From Panax quinquefolius (lineage: Eukaryota; Streptophyta; Magnoliopsida; Apiales; Araliaceae), in the NCBI GenBank assembly GCA_020205615.1, contig CM035171.1, forward strand, positions 7,395,399 to 7,459,398: DNA of 64,000 nucleotides, read 5' to 3'. The position numbers and the translations under genes were made by a program. A model generated the notes under the pieces. The model searched no databases. It saw only the letters and a list, made by a program, of their open reading frames with translations, and was not told the origin of the DNA. Below, piece by piece: positions 10,719-25,103 of the stretch. Each line of letters opens with the position of its first letter. Positions within the stretch are counted from its first letter, which is position 1.

Positions 10719-11944
10719 CTACATCTTGTCCACCACCAGTTGACTTTGCTCATGAATCAACTCTATCCGCTTCGCATACAACTTATATTCCATTACACGA
10801 ATATCCTTCCATTTCTCCTCCAACTGACTCGCCTTGTCTCTCCCAATCAAGCTAATTCTTTCCTTCACAAAATTCTTTGCATCCTTTGGCAATGATAAAT
10901 AGATAGATGTATCTGACTCCAACGACTCTCTCAATCGAGGATACTTTGACCAAAAATCCTCTCCCTCATCCCCTTAATTTCATCCTTAACATCCCCTTGC
11001 AACACAACCTCCTTCGGCCAATTATCCTTTCTCTCTTCCTCCTTACTTTCATCCTTAACTGCCTCTTGCAACACAACCTCCTTGTTTTCCATCAATTTCA
11101 CCACCGAATTGTTAACCACTTTACCATCCTTCTTATATTTCCTCTTACTGCACTTAACCTTAATATCATCCCCTCCATTAACATTTGTACAATTTCCACC
11201 ACCCCAAATCTTTTTTGAAAGCTTAAATGAGTTCTGTTCATGTGACCTAGAAAAGACAGGATCCTTACCATTCTCCCCTTTCTCTGAATTGACTTGATAT
11301 TTTTTCTTCAACCTCCGAATCTTATCATACAACTGATTCTTCGAAACATCAACATGAAGCGATCCCTTAATAAACTCATGAAATGCAGCCATATCTGAAA
11401 ACGGGTCAAACCCTTCCGTGGACTGGTAATCAATCATCCCTTTTAGAATCGCAATTTCATCGTCCTCGCTCCATAGCCGATTAATTGCAGACTTTTTCTC
11501 CTCGATTGGACCATCCTCCCCATCCCCGTTCGAGACCTTACTCTTCTTTTTCCCTAAATCCTTTTCATTCTGCTCAGTACCAGCTAGGCGCTTAGCAGAT
11601 GGCTTCAGTTGGGTGGGTTTCGATGTTGGTTTCTTATGTTTGGGGGAATTTTCCATCGGCTTGGAGATAATGGGTCTGACGGTAAAAGCAGAGGCCGTAG
11701 GAGAGTTTTGGGTCTCATCAGAATCGGAATCACTTGATTCGAATTCTGGGGTTGATAAGGGTTTTTTCTGAACAGGTTCTTCTTCAGACTCTTCAGATTC
11801 TCCTTCGTCAGACTTGTGGTGCATGGATTCCTGTTTCTGATCTTCTTCCTCCTCATCGGTCGAGATTTCTTCCTCTATTTCAGTATCAGTATCAGATGAA
11901 GCAGCATGAAGGTCATTCAGATGAGGGGATCGCTTTCGTGCCAT
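10719..11944 (-). CDS. GeBP/storekeeper-like transcription regulator (DUF573), one frame break near the C-terminus
   Basis: Intronless, as usual for GeBP/STK genes; about 408 residues from the ATG at 11944. Order of parts: an acidic Ser/Glu/Asp-rich N-terminus (residues 15-85), a basic Lys-rich stretch (100-150), the DUF573 DNA-binding domain (about 154-248, starting NRLWSEDDEIAILKGMIDY and including KNQLYDKIRRLKKKY), a Lys/Glu-rich linker with KEVVLQ-x-x-VKDE repeated twice, and a C-terminal coiled-coil-like region ending QSQLVVDKM. The long frame stops at 10931. The expected C-terminal domain (EDFWSKYPRLRES onward, to 10719) is in the next frame. One base missing from a GAGGAG-type run at 10960-10964 explains this. 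The domain after the break is well conserved, so I annotate one gene. Nuclear role expected. Confidence 0.82.
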
Positions 11945-12035
11945 TTTCTCTTCAGGGTAGGGTTTTATGTTTTGACAGCGGCAAGAATTGGAAGGGTTTT
12001 TGGGTTCCTGCCCTCTTATTACGTATATATATAGA
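11945..12035 (-). promoter_or_regulatory. Putative GeBP-like gene core promoter: TATA box and telo-box
   Basis: On the minus strand a TATA box (CTCTATATATATA) lies at about 12022-12036, about 85 bp before the ATG. An AAACCCTA telo-box lies at 11958-11965 in the predicted 5' UTR; such boxes are frequent in promoters or leaders of growth-related plant genes. Confidence 0.45.
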
Positions 12036-13309
12036 GGTCAGCTTGGACCGCCTTGTAGAGGCGTGGTTATTTTTTGCTTTTCTTTTTCTGTTTTTTCTTG
12101 GTGGTAAAAAAAGTGGCGTTATAAAAGAATTTTATAAAAATTAATTTACAAAATAATATATTAAAATATATAATTAGTTGTTGATTCATATATTATATAA
12201 AGGTGTGCCTAAAAATAATCAATCATAACAAACTATATCATTTTATATTCATATTTGGTAACCATTATTTTGTCATCGAAATATCATTGATTAAGCTTCT
12301 CATAAATAATTTTAAATATTATTAAACTCAAAATTGATGACATTTATTAAGAATTATAAAATAATAAATCTTATTATCTAAATAATTTACAACGCCGTCA
12401 TATTTAAATTAAATAAATTCATGTCAATTTAAAGTTTAAAAATATCTTAAAATATTATAATGAATGTATGGAATAGTAAATTTAAATCTTGAAAAAATAT
12501 ATTAAAAATATGCCCTAATAAATTTAATTTCATAAGAATTAGTATAATTGTTTCATGTTGACCTTATATTATTCATTTTAAACACTTATTTATTTAGCAT
12601 CGTTGTAAAATCAGCAAACAGTTCGGGCTCGATTCGTATTTGTTCGACAAAAAGTTCGATTCGAATTCAAATTCGAAATATAAATACGTCAAATATGAAC
12701 AAATTTTAAAGTTCGATAAAAGATTCGAATCTTTTCAAATTGTAATTTTCTATTAATATTCGGATCATATTCGTTCGACTCGATAGCTAAATGAGCCTCA
12801 ATCAAACTTTTTTTATACCCGATAAATTTTGTGAACTAAATCTGATCAACTCGACTCGTTTACAACATTATCCGCATAGGATTAGAAAGAAGAAAATTAA
12901 ATTTTTTTTTTGAATCTTTCATATACAAAAGTCGTGGATCTGAATTCTGAATCCAAATAGTCTTATTGCGGAGTATAGCAATAACTAACTAACTACAAGT
13001 GAGTTGAGATTTAGTTGTGTTGTGTGGTCATACTATACACTAGTCCTAGTCCTAGTCTTCCTCCTCCTCCAGAGTTTCTTTCTTCCAGAAACAAACGAAT
13101 TTCTCCTGGAAATAAATTCTTGTACTGATCCCTCTGTGTACCATGTCAAATTTCCATTAATTGATTGTAGTAGCAAATTTCAACTATAAGATTGGAAATT
13201 GCTTGGGATCACACCACACTAACATTCCTCCTACTACAAATATTTCCTCCCTCCAAAAGGAAATCTTGTAGTATGTTTTTTTCGAACCAATAAAATCTTG
13301 AACCGGAAT
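12036..13309. other. Spacer with old repeat sequence
   Basis: AT-rich throughout. The part at about 12600-12850 is made of TTCGA/GATTCGAA-rich sequence (for example GCTCGATTCGTATTTGTTCG) typical of a degraded dispersed repeat, but I cannot assign a class. The last few hundred bases before 13310 should contain the 3' UTR of the formin gene. Short ORFs at 13004-13189 do not look like protein. Confidence 0.4.
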
Positions 13310-15864
13310 TTATGGAGATGAACTTTCATCATCTGAACTGGAATCATCCTTCCGCTGCTCCTTGATTGCGGGAAATAGGAGTTGACGTTGAACACTTGGT
13401 GAAGGCGGCTGGTGAGATTCTCCAGAAGGTGATGTCGCACTAGGAGGAGCTTCTTTTTTGGGAATCTTAATTGGATTTGTTGCGGAGTTTTTCACCTCTT
13501 GACATACCTTATCTACCATTACTAAGAAATCACGAACAATCATAAACAAACGCAATCCCTCATCTTTCCCTCGAGTCCCGTGAAAGTAATCAGCTGTGCT
13601 CTTAACCAGTGAAGTTATCTTCTTTTCTTCTTCTAGTATCCATATTATATCATCTTCTGCCTGCTCCACAAAACTAGCAAGTGTATCGCGGAACTCACAT
13701 TCATCCGCTACGCTATTCATCTCATTGTTTAGGAAGTCTTTGGATATTTTTAGTGAGTGGCCAAGTCTGGAAACAGTTGCCGTTATCGTGTCGCCATCTA
13801 CGGCTGCTGCCTTTCTTACATTAGCAAGTTCATTGCTTAAATTGGAGACAACCTCAAGACCAAGGGTGCGATGGTATTCTGATGATTCCTGAGTAGAATC
13901 CTCGAGCAGATCTTCTGTTTTCACGCTTGTAATGCTATGGTTCTCTCTTGCTCTACGTGCAGCTCTTATGCCTTCGGATCGAATAATCTCCAGAACAACA
14001 AAGTGAAGGAGTGTGGTTTTGCCATCAATTCCTTTAACATCTGATAGTTTTAAGAGTGTATCAAGCTTGAATGCTTGTGCACCACCGCGGTAAGTACCAT
14101 CATTCATACGATTGCCCGTTTTGAGAACTGCTTCTAGGAGTTTCAGGAAAACTCTGCTGTTCTTAAGCTCCTTGCATGCTACCTGTGATTTGAAGGGGGT
14201 TATATGGCCAAAACTATTTCTTCAAGCAACATTAGTACTATTATATATAGAGCATGTGGTCTCCCCAACAAATATTACTTATAATGCTCTTCAAAAGAAC
14301 TGTTTCATTGTTCCCAATCTGGATGTCACCATCTAATATATAGTTTCACCAGCTGTGGAAACTCACCATTAATCTTAAAAGGAAATATGAATAATAAGGG
14401 AGAGGTGTTGACAGATATAAAACTGCCGCACAAAATTTTGAGTGGCTTGCTAAAATAAATACTATACTCATTTGCATTCTACTAGTTAGACGGATACATT
14501 TGCAAGACATCAAATTTTTAAAAGTTGAATATGTACCTCTAAAACTGCAAAGGACTCTTTTAAGGTTGAGGCTTCCTCCTGAATGGAACACATAAACAAC
14601 AATGACTCCAGACGCTTGAAAGCAAAGGGGATGTCAACCAGGACTTTGAGGAACCGTTCAGCAGGTCCAAGTTGAGAAAGATCCCCACTGTATAACCTAA
14701 GCTTTAACTCTTCTTCTGTTGTCGGTGCCATCTTCAACAAAGTCTGAATGAGCTCTGTAGGAAGCTCGTTACCTGGTTATATGAAAAAGGAATAAGCAAA
14801 TTAATGCATTTGACCCAGAAATCACAATAGGAAACTACTGACAGTCACCAGTATAATAATTATAACCTTTTGGCGATGAGCGATGCATATATCAAACATT
14901 GAGCCTATTATCAATTATGTTTCCTTGTATAGTTATGGTCAGTGTAGAAAAAATAAATGAGCATGATAAGAGGACAATAAGCACTATTATTTACATAATC
15001 TGTTGACCAATAATGAAATAAGTAACCCACTACGAAGTTGCAACTACAGAACCATAAAGAATAAAACTGAACAGATTTCTTTTTTGTATGCCCTAGCACA
15101 ACAGAATCACAGAAGTTTTAGAAAGAAAAAATAAAAAGAGACTGCAATAGACAAGAGGCAAATCTCATTGATCCAAATGTATGAATCTCCAGTTTTACAA
15201 GGATATTGATTAGTTATTCAACAAAAAGAGTTCCTATGAAAAAATTATAAACCATTAATTAAAACAACTATGTTTTAATTACTAAAAATTTGCCACAATA
15301 ATCAACACCGAGGACATGCCTCTAAAACTAAGCTCTAATAGATATCTATACTTAATATTTCAGTGTCTCCTTCTTTTGCTTCAAACCACCTTACCATGTC
15401 AATTTATGGAAGAGAACGAAGTTGATTTACTATTCCCCACCACATACCTTTGCGCAGTATGACATTCATGGTGAAGAGCTTGAAATGAATATTCTTTGGA
15501 AACCTATAAGTTGCAGAAGCACCCTTTCCATTTTCTCCAAAGGGGAAAAGAAAAAGGAAACAAAGAGTCGTAGCTAATCTGGAGGCCCAAAAGAATTTCA
15601 AACGCAAGTACATTTGGCCATGCTGATGACATAATATATATGTGTGTGTGTGTATATATAAGAATGATCCGTAGTCACAGTTAGTTGGTAGCCTACATTC
15701 GACCTATTTTATGTCAAACGGTATTTTATAGTAGTCATACGACATATAATATGTCGGACCTTGACTACCAACTATATACATCCATCCATCCATCCATCCA
15801 TCCATCCATCCATCCATACATACATACATACATCCATCCATCCATCCATCCATCCATCCATCCA

Positions 15865-15895
<31 letters not shown>

Positions 15896-18686
15896 GTATA
15901 TAAATTAATGATCGAACAATATCAAAAATAGAAGAGCTACCTTCTATGACGGCTTCACAGACCTCTTCAGTTGTCACATTCAATGCTCTTAATAGAATTG
16001 ACAAATTTTGTGCTTTCCTAGTATCAATAATTTGAATATATTGGGGAGCTTCAAAGGTTGATGGGTCTCTCTTACAGTTACGGTCATTTTTGTTTTTTTC
16101 CACAGTGTTATAACCAAACAGATTTTCCATCATCTCCTCATTGAACCTGTGAATTCAGAATAAATTTCAGCAGTTCACTAGAGATTAAGAAAATTATTTG
16201 TTTTAGCAAGATTAATGTACAAGAGACACAAACTAAACCCTTACTGGAATGACCCCGCTTTTAAATCATGCCAAACCATGGATTGATCAGGTTTAGCAAG
16301 AACCTTGTCCCAGAAGAACGGCTTTAACTTTGCCTTTTGACCGTCAGACACACTAGTTTTGTTAGTTTCCTCACCAACAGAAGAACGACCTCGACTATGT
16401 GGTCCAAGAAGTGAAGTCCTTCCAGAGCTACCAGGTTTTGGTGGATTAGGTGGAGGAGGACGACCAACCTTTGGAGGCGGTGGAGCCCTAGGCGCAGGAG
16501 CTTTAGGGGCAGGAGGAGGAGGAGGAGGTTTTGGTGGTGGAGGAGCTGATTTTCCGGGTGGAGCAGTTGATATTCCGTGTGGAGGAGCTGTTCTTCCGGG
16601 TGGGAGTGGTAATGGTGCATGACTGTCAACAGATGCACCTTTCATAGCATCTGATAGTTGCCCTTCAGCAAGTGCGGTACCAGACCTAATGGGCAAATTG
16701 TTGACATTAGATGAGGAACTAAAATTTTTTCTACTCGAATTTTCTAAACCATGGGAGGTTTGTGAAGAACCTGAAAGGTAAAATCAATGGTTACTCAAAT
16801 ATACAATGAAAATTTAAGTTTTTTAATAGCAAAGCTAAACCTCAAAACAAATACCAGCAGAATGATTGCTTGAGCAAAAGTTAAGGAGAGGCTTATCATC
16901 TCTTTGTCTGTGTCTGGGGCCAATTCTATTCCTCCTACGCCTAAGACAGCAGCAAAAGAAAAGTGCAATGAGGGCAAATGCCGCCATGGAACTTGCACCA
17001 ATAACAGCAGTATTGGACTCCTTGCTGTTGCCCTTACTTTTTGATGGTTTATGTGGAGCAGCATGTGGCTGTGGATGACGCATGGCAGGTAATGGTGGAG
17101 GTGACTTCTTTACAACTGGTGGCAAAGATGGTTCTGGAACCTTGACAGTAGAGTGCACAGTCGGAGTTGGGGAGCTGGCAGGAACCAGATAAAGTGGTGC
17201 TGGAGTAAATGCTGGGGATACTAAAGCAGGAGTGGGAGATTCAGTGGAATCTGGAGCTTCAGCTGGATTGGGAGATGCAGTGAAATCTGGAGCTTCAGCA
17301 GGATATGGGGAGCTGGCAGGAACCAGATAAAGTGGTGCTGGAGCAAATGCTGGCGATGCTGAAGCAGGAGTGGGAGCTTCAGCAGGACGCGGAGCTGCCT
17401 TATGTTTTCCTCGTCTATGTTTGTGTTTATGTTTATGTTTATGTGTGTGTTTATGTTTATGGTTTTTTGGGTGGCTTTTTCTTAAAAGATACCTTCTGGG
17501 GCCACTAAACCAGTCAGAAAGCAGCTCACGCCAATTGTTTAGCCAATTTATAAGCCCAGATTCTTTCCCAGAGTAAAGAGATGGAGAACTTTCCTCGTTA
17601 AGACAATCCAGAAGATTATGTTTTACTTGGGGAGGCAGATCAATGATAGCCTTGTGGATAATTCTCTTTGTCAACAATCCTATATCTGAATTAACCTTAT
17701 TCTCACTGCTGCTTGTTGTATGTGGTATATATAAATCAATATATTTAAAATCATCCGTAATTTCTAGTAATTCTTCCCTGCAGTGAACCCACAATTGCTC
17801 TGCCTGTAAACATAATGTATCATATCAGGAAAGGCTGTTAAATATCAACATAAAATTGTAATAACTGATTCAAATCAGCATAATGAATAATATGTCTTTT
17901 CCATTTTTAACTCAAGACTCAACAGAACAGCAAGCAAGTTTCTCTCCTCTCGGACTTGCTTCTTTGTGGGAACTCTCGAATATGGTATCTCCTATACCCT
18001 CACTCTCTATCCCTCTCCCTCTTGAATATATCAAGAAAAGACATCCTCGTTAAAAAATAAAAATTGAAAAATCTTGCAACTTAACTATGTAGAGCAACAA
18101 AATAAAAAACTGAAAAATGTAAAAGAGTAACTTTATGGTTTGTCCATATCTTTTTCAGCCATCTACAATGAACTCTGTCAGCTCATAGGCCATCGTATAA
18201 CTTTTTCCATAACTGTAAGTATTCTTCCTAGTTTTATGATTGTATCCAACATCAATTAAACTTTAGTCTGGCTGATTTCCACCAAAGTATCAAAGTTGGC
18301 AATCTGAACCCTCATCATTCAACAATTAAATTAGCTGGAAAAAAAAATGACATTGCTTATTTAAACCATATGGAAACAGAAGCAAACACATTGTTTCAAA
18401 TCAAAATTCAATGAAAGATCCCAATTTTCTCAAAAATCAAAATATTTATTAAAAAAATCATTGTGATTACACATTATGCAGCAACTCATACATGCAATTA
18501 TGCAAATATGTAACTTAAGAAAAAGAGGATTGAAACTCCTATCATACCGTATCTTCATCAATTTCTTGAATATTCTTTCCGAAAAAGGATTCTGCAATTC
18601 TTCGGCCAGCCTCAGAAGTTCCAGCCAACAATGCACAAATAAATGTAACAACGAGAACAAAAGAAGGAACCCTTCTCTCGTTCATT
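13310..18686 (-). CDS. Class I formin (signal peptide, transmembrane segment, FH1-FH2), six exons
   Basis: Exons (minus strand): 18686-18548, 17803-16855, 16770-16245, 16146-15941, 14772-14537 and 14183-13310, all GT-AG with compatible phases; about 975 residues. Formins nucleate and elongate actin filaments; class I plant members span the plasma membrane. A signal peptide (about residues 1-26) is followed by a conserved extracellular part with [12 protein letters not shown], a Lys/His run (about 157-181), a Pro/Ala-rich wall-like region, a transmembrane helix (about 311-332, [20 protein letters not shown]) with an RRRR stop-transfer, then proline-rich FH1 (about 405-470) and FH2. FH2 hallmarks include [38 protein letters not shown] and [14 protein letters not shown]. 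Two single-base insertions break frame: an extra T in exon 1 (18659-18663), inside the signal peptide, and an extra A in exon 6 (14160-14162). All else is open, so both look like consensus errors. Closest by eye to the FH5/FH11 type. Confidence 0.86.
14773..15940 (-). other. Long formin intron 4 with microsatellites
   Basis: This 1.17-kb intron separates the two halves of one conserved FH2 stretch (exon 4 ends AVIE-G, exon 5 begins G-NELPTEL). It contains a (CATC)n(CATA)n compound tract at about 15778-15893 and a (TG)n(TA)n tract at about 15634-15660. The ORFs seen over the tetranucleotide tract, in both directions, are repeat artefacts. Confidence 0.75.
15778..15893. repeat. Compound tetranucleotide microsatellite (CATC)n(CATA)n
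   Basis: Alternating blocks of CATC and CATA units, about 115 bp in total, inside formin intron 4. Two CATC blocks are each followed by a CATA block, so the compound unit itself is duplicated. Confidence 0.9.
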
Positions 18687-19477
18687 TCCGTATTGTTGTC
18701 CTTCTCATTTCATCGGATATACATAACGGAGCAACAACTTATAATAATATTTTTCATGAATTTCCCGGCTCCAATGCAATGCAACCAAAAACCCAGAAAA
18801 GAATAACATTACCAGAAATCCCAACAATTCAAAGCTAAGCTATGATCAACGAAAATTTTATATAAAATCTCCTTTGTTTTTTAACCTCGGATATAATGAA
18901 AGCTACACAAACCCTGATTTCTTTTGTGAAGCATAGTTACGATGAAGGAACCTTCAATTCTGAAATTTGAAAAAAGTTACAACATTGGAATTACTGGTTA
19001 TCTGTTGGGATTTTCGTTCGTTCGAATGTTTCATGTTTTCCGGGGGGAGTGAGAAAGAGAGAGACGTGGAAAGAACAATCTATGTGTGAGAGAGGGAGGG
19101 AGATTTTGAGGGAGTAAGAGAGAAATTATCAATTTTTAGGTTGGAACCCAACCTTATAAATTGGATTAGGTATTATTATAATTACACACGGAATCTATTT
19201 TTTAAATAAATATTACTAGCATACATGTAAAAAAATATTTTATTTCACAAAATACTTTTTAAAAAATAATTTATTAGAAGAATTGATAATTTAAGAACTC
19301 CTAAAAAATATCTTGTGTAACATTAAATGTTTTTTCAATAATACAAGTCTTTTTGGCTTTTTATTTCTTCCGAAGAAAAAGAAATATGTGAAATTGCTCG
19401 CGAAAATGTTAACTATCTCTAGACTCTTGTGAAAACATCTTCTACAAAAATCCAATTTCAAGAGGTTGCATCCCTTG
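18687..19477. other. Shared upstream region between divergent formin and PPR genes
   Basis: The formin (minus) and PPR (plus) start codons face away from each other across 790 bp. The half next to the formin should carry its 5' UTR. A GA/GGGA-rich stretch at about 19036-19130 is a plausible plant core-promoter-type sequence for the formin. No clear TATA box is visible for the PPR gene, which is usual for organelle-targeted PPR genes. Confidence 0.5.
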
Positions 19478-21598
19478 ATGAATGGTTCTGTCACTCTCAA
19501 AATTCTCAAATCCCAAAACCCAATTCTCCTAAACACTCCCAAAATTCTCAAGCAAAAACTTACTTCTCTACAATGTGGAACCCTATTACAGTCACTCACC
19601 AACGCCAAATCCTTGGAAGAAGGCCAACAACTCCATGCCCACATGCTCACTTGTGGCACTCTCAAAGAAAACACCTATCTCAGCACCAAACTCTCCGCCT
19701 TTTACGCCATTTGTGGCCAAATGGCCGAAGCCCAGTTAATCTTCGACCAAATTGTGTTGAAAAATTCATTCTTGTGGAATTTCATGATTAGAGGCTATGC
19801 TTGCTATGGTAATTCCCTTATGACCCTTGCTTTGTACCGCGACATGATGATATTTGGTCAAAACCCAGATAATTTTACGTATCCTTTTGTTCTAAAGGCT
19901 TGTGGTGATCTGCATCTTAATGAAATTGGTAGGAAAGTTCATTGTGAGTTAGTTGTTCATGGATTCGAGGCAGATATCTATGTTAGTAATTCCCTGCTTG
20001 CAATGTACGCGAAGTTTGGGGATATGGACACGATGAGGGTACTGTTTGATAGAATGCCTGAGAGAGATTTAATTTCTTGGAATACCGTGATTTCGGGTTC
20101 TGTGAAGAATGGTGCCTCAAGAGAGGCTCTAGTAGTTTTTCAGATGATGAGAAATGCTGGGGTCATTGCAGATTGCACCACTATTCTGGGTATACTCTCA
20201 GCTTGTGCTGACTTAGCAGCGCTGAAACAGGGAAGGGCAATCCATGCTTATGTCATACATAATGATTTGGTAGACTATAATGTTTTCTTAATGAACTCTC
20301 TAATTGAAATGTATTGTAGTTGCAACTCAATGGTGCAGGCTAAGCAGTTTTTTGATGAGTTTAGACAAAAAGATACAGTGTCATGGAATTCGATGATTTC
20401 AGGTTATACAAGAAATGGTGATGCTTTTGAAAGCCTTAGACTTTTCTGTCGATTGTTAATAGAACGTGGTTTTCCTGATCAAGTAACTCTTGTGGCTGTG
20501 CTTGGAGCCTGTGTTGAAGTCACAGCCTTGCAATTTGGGCTATCTATTCACTCATTTATCAGTAAGCAAGGGTTTGGTACAAATGCAATGGTGGGTACTG
20601 CACTCATCGACATGTATTCTAAATGCGGGAGTTTAGCTTGTTCACAATTTGTTTTTGAGGAGATGCCTGACAAAAATTTGGTTTCTTGGAGTGCTATGAT
20701 TGCAGCATATGGGCTCTATGGAAGGGGAAGGGAGGCTATCTCTGCTTTTCAGGAAATGAAAGCAAACATTATTCCGGACGAGGTTGTTTTCACTTCAGTT
20801 TTGTCAGCATGCAGTCATGCAGGATTGGTCAGCGAGGGTAAAGAAATTTTCCACAGCATGACAAAGGGGTATAATATCAAGCCTGTACTTGCTCATTATT
20901 CTTGTTTGATAGATCTTCTTGGTCGAGCAGGGCGTCTAGAAGAAGCATATGAATATATTAAGAAGATGGAAGTTGAACCCACCAGTGATATCTGGGTGGC
21001 ACTTCTTTCTGCTTGTAGGCTCCATCACAATTTGCAGCTAGCCGAAATTTCAGCCCAGAAAGTTATTGAGATGAACCCAATGGAAGTTGGTAGCTATATT
21101 TGTCTGGCAAACACATATGCTGCTGAGAAAAGATGGGATGATGTTGAAAGGGTGAGAGCCATGGTAAGGGGAAAAAGACTAAAGAAAGCACCAGCCTGCA
21201 GCTTTGTTGAGGTAGATAAGGTGGTTCATAGGTTCTTGGTTGGAGACAAATCCCATCAGCAAACAGTAGAGATCTATGCAAAGTTGAAAGAGTTCTCTCA
21301 GCAACTCAAGTTGGATGGATATAAGCCTGATCTAAGTTCTGTGTTTTATAATGTTGAAGAAGAAGTTAAAGAGAAGATGCTCTGGGATCATAGTGAAAGA
21401 TTAGCCGTTGCTTTTGCTCTAATTAACACCGGTCCAGGAACCATAATTAGGATCACCAAGAATCTTCGCGTATGTGGGGATTGCCACACAGTGACGAAAC
21501 TCATTTCCAAGGTCACTTCTCGAGAGAGTATAATGAGGGATATCCATAGATTTCACCATTTCAAAGATGGATTTTGTTCTTGTGGCGATTACTGGTGA
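19478..21598 (+). CDS. PLS-class pentatricopeptide repeat protein with C-terminal DYW domain
   Basis: Intronless and intact, 706 residues from the first in-frame ATG (19478; the same frame runs four codons further upstream without an ATG). The N-terminus is short and basic/hydrophobic, suiting an organelle targeting peptide. It is followed by tandem P, L and S type PPR motifs (typical starts such as FVLKACGDL, NSLLAMYAKFGDMD, SWNTVISGSVKNG, TALIDMYSKCGSL, SWSAMIAAYGLYGRG), then E/E+ segments. The terminal DYW cytidine-deaminase-like domain has the HSE zinc/catalytic motif, the CGDC zinc pair and the ending SCGDYW. DYW PPR proteins act as site-specific C-to-U RNA editors or RNA-processing factors in mitochondria or chloroplasts. 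All expected DYW signature residues are present, so editing activity is plausible. I cannot assign an editing site or orthologue. Confidence 0.95.
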   Translation: MNGSVTLKILKSQNPILLNTPKILKQKLTSLQCGTLLQSLTNAKSLEEGQQLHAHMLTCGTLKENTYLSTKLSAFYAICGQMAEAQLIFDQIVLKNSFLWNFMIRGYACYGNSLMTLALYRDMMIFGQNPDNFTYPFVLKACGDLHLNEIGRKVHCELVVHGFEADIYVSNSLLAMYAKFGDMDTMRVLFDRMPERDLISWNTVISGSVKNGASREALVVFQMMRNAGVIADCTTILGILSACADLAALKQGRAIHAYVIHNDLVDYNVFLMNSLIEMYCSCNSMVQAKQFFDEFRQKDTVSWNSMISGYTRNGDAFESLRLFCRLLIERGFPDQVTLVAVLGACVEVTALQFGLSIHSFISKQGFGTNAMVGTALIDMYSKCGSLACSQFVFEEMPDKNLVSWSAMIAAYGLYGRGREAISAFQEMKANIIPDEVVFTSVLSACSHAGLVSEGKEIFHSMTKGYNIKPVLAHYSCLIDLLGRAGRLEEAYEYIKKMEVEPTSDIWVALLSACRLHHNLQLAEISAQKVIEMNPMEVGSYICLANTYAAEKRWDDVERVRAMVRGKRLKKAPACSFVEVDKVVHRFLVGDKSHQQTVEIYAKLKEFSQQLKLDGYKPDLSSVFYNVEEEVKEKMLWDHSERLAVAFALINTGPGTIIRITKNLRVCGDCHTVTKLISKVTSRESIMRDIHRFHHFKDGFCSCGDYW

Positions 21599-22491
21599 TT
21601 TAATTCTTTAAATAATCAATTTGGGGTAGAAGTGTAAAATGCAGATTTAACTATTCAAATACATTTATCTAATTTGTATTTTCTTCTTAATATGCTCAAG
21701 GTGATTATGTTTTTTCATAATATATGTATATAGACTATAGTTAAAACAATTACTAATATTTCGTTGACACTGAGTTATGATAAAGTTAAGGTTTATTAAT
21801 CTGTTGCAGAATAAACTTTATAATTTGGAGGATGGTCATTCTGATCATGCGGTTTTGTTGACATTGTTTCGACAAATCTTGTTAAGTGCTTTGATGATCT
21901 AAGGGAGTTTAAGAATGAATTCCTTACTTTTGATGTTTGCTTCTAAACTTATTTTAATTTGAGCAACTCTTTCGCTGTAATGCACTTTTAGTGTGCTGTG
22001 AGTTGGGATATTAGCAATAACATTCGTTTGTGATTGAAAATTCCCATCTGGGATTCTCTTTAGTTTAGCCATGTGATTTAGTTTGTGTTCTGTGGTGCGG
22101 AACTCTTTTCAACATTTACGGATCAATTTCGGTTAAGCTCTTTTTGTTGATATAAGTTTTTCACCGGAGGTGAACAAGAGTTTCAAAAAGTGTTAAAACA
22201 GTCCTTTCCGTAAAAGAAAAGGAACAATTATGCATTGCTGGTGATATAATGGAAATCAATCCATTGGTTGAGCATCATTTATCCATTTTATTTTTCATAC
22301 ATCTGTGAAATTTCATTCAACTTGAAGGCAAGACTTGACTTTTGTACAGTAGAAGATCTATTGAGAGACATATTTTCATCCCTTGGACTGAAGTTGGCAT
22401 TCCTATATCTCATGTTATATTATATGTCTCATGACACTTGCACCTGTTCTTGAAAATTAAGAACTTGCATTATCTTGCTATCATTGTTGTC
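21599..22491. other. Convergent 3' region between PPR and beta-amylase pseudogene
   Basis: Holds the 3' UTR of the PPR gene and, near 22492, the 3' end of the amylase copy on the opposite strand. AT-rich, with no repeat structure or coding content that I can support. The 61-codon ORF at 22268-22453 is not recognisable. Confidence 0.5.
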
Positions 22492-24948
<2,457 letters not shown>

Positions 24949-25103
24949 CTGAATGCAAAAAATAAAGCGATGGAAGTTTTAGTTTTCTATTTGAGTATTG
25001 ACAATTCTTTTATAGATAGTTCAGCATGGTTTATGGAATTCTCATCTTTACAAGGCATCATAGTAATGTGATCCAACTGCCATGTGGTGTCATCTGTTAA
25101 CTA

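Noticed and set aside
15400..15613. Possible extra formin exon in intron 4
   Set aside because: Exons 4 and 5 already join into one uninterrupted FH2 sequence; the interval has no matching phase or FH2-like residues.
15685..16133. ORFs with Ile-His-Pro-Ser and Met-Tyr-Val-Cys repeats on both strands
   Set aside because: They are translations of the (CATC)n(CATA)n microsatellite inside a formin intron.
16359..16622. Glycine-rich ORF on the plus strand
   Set aside because: Antisense shadow of the proline-rich FH1 exon of the formin.
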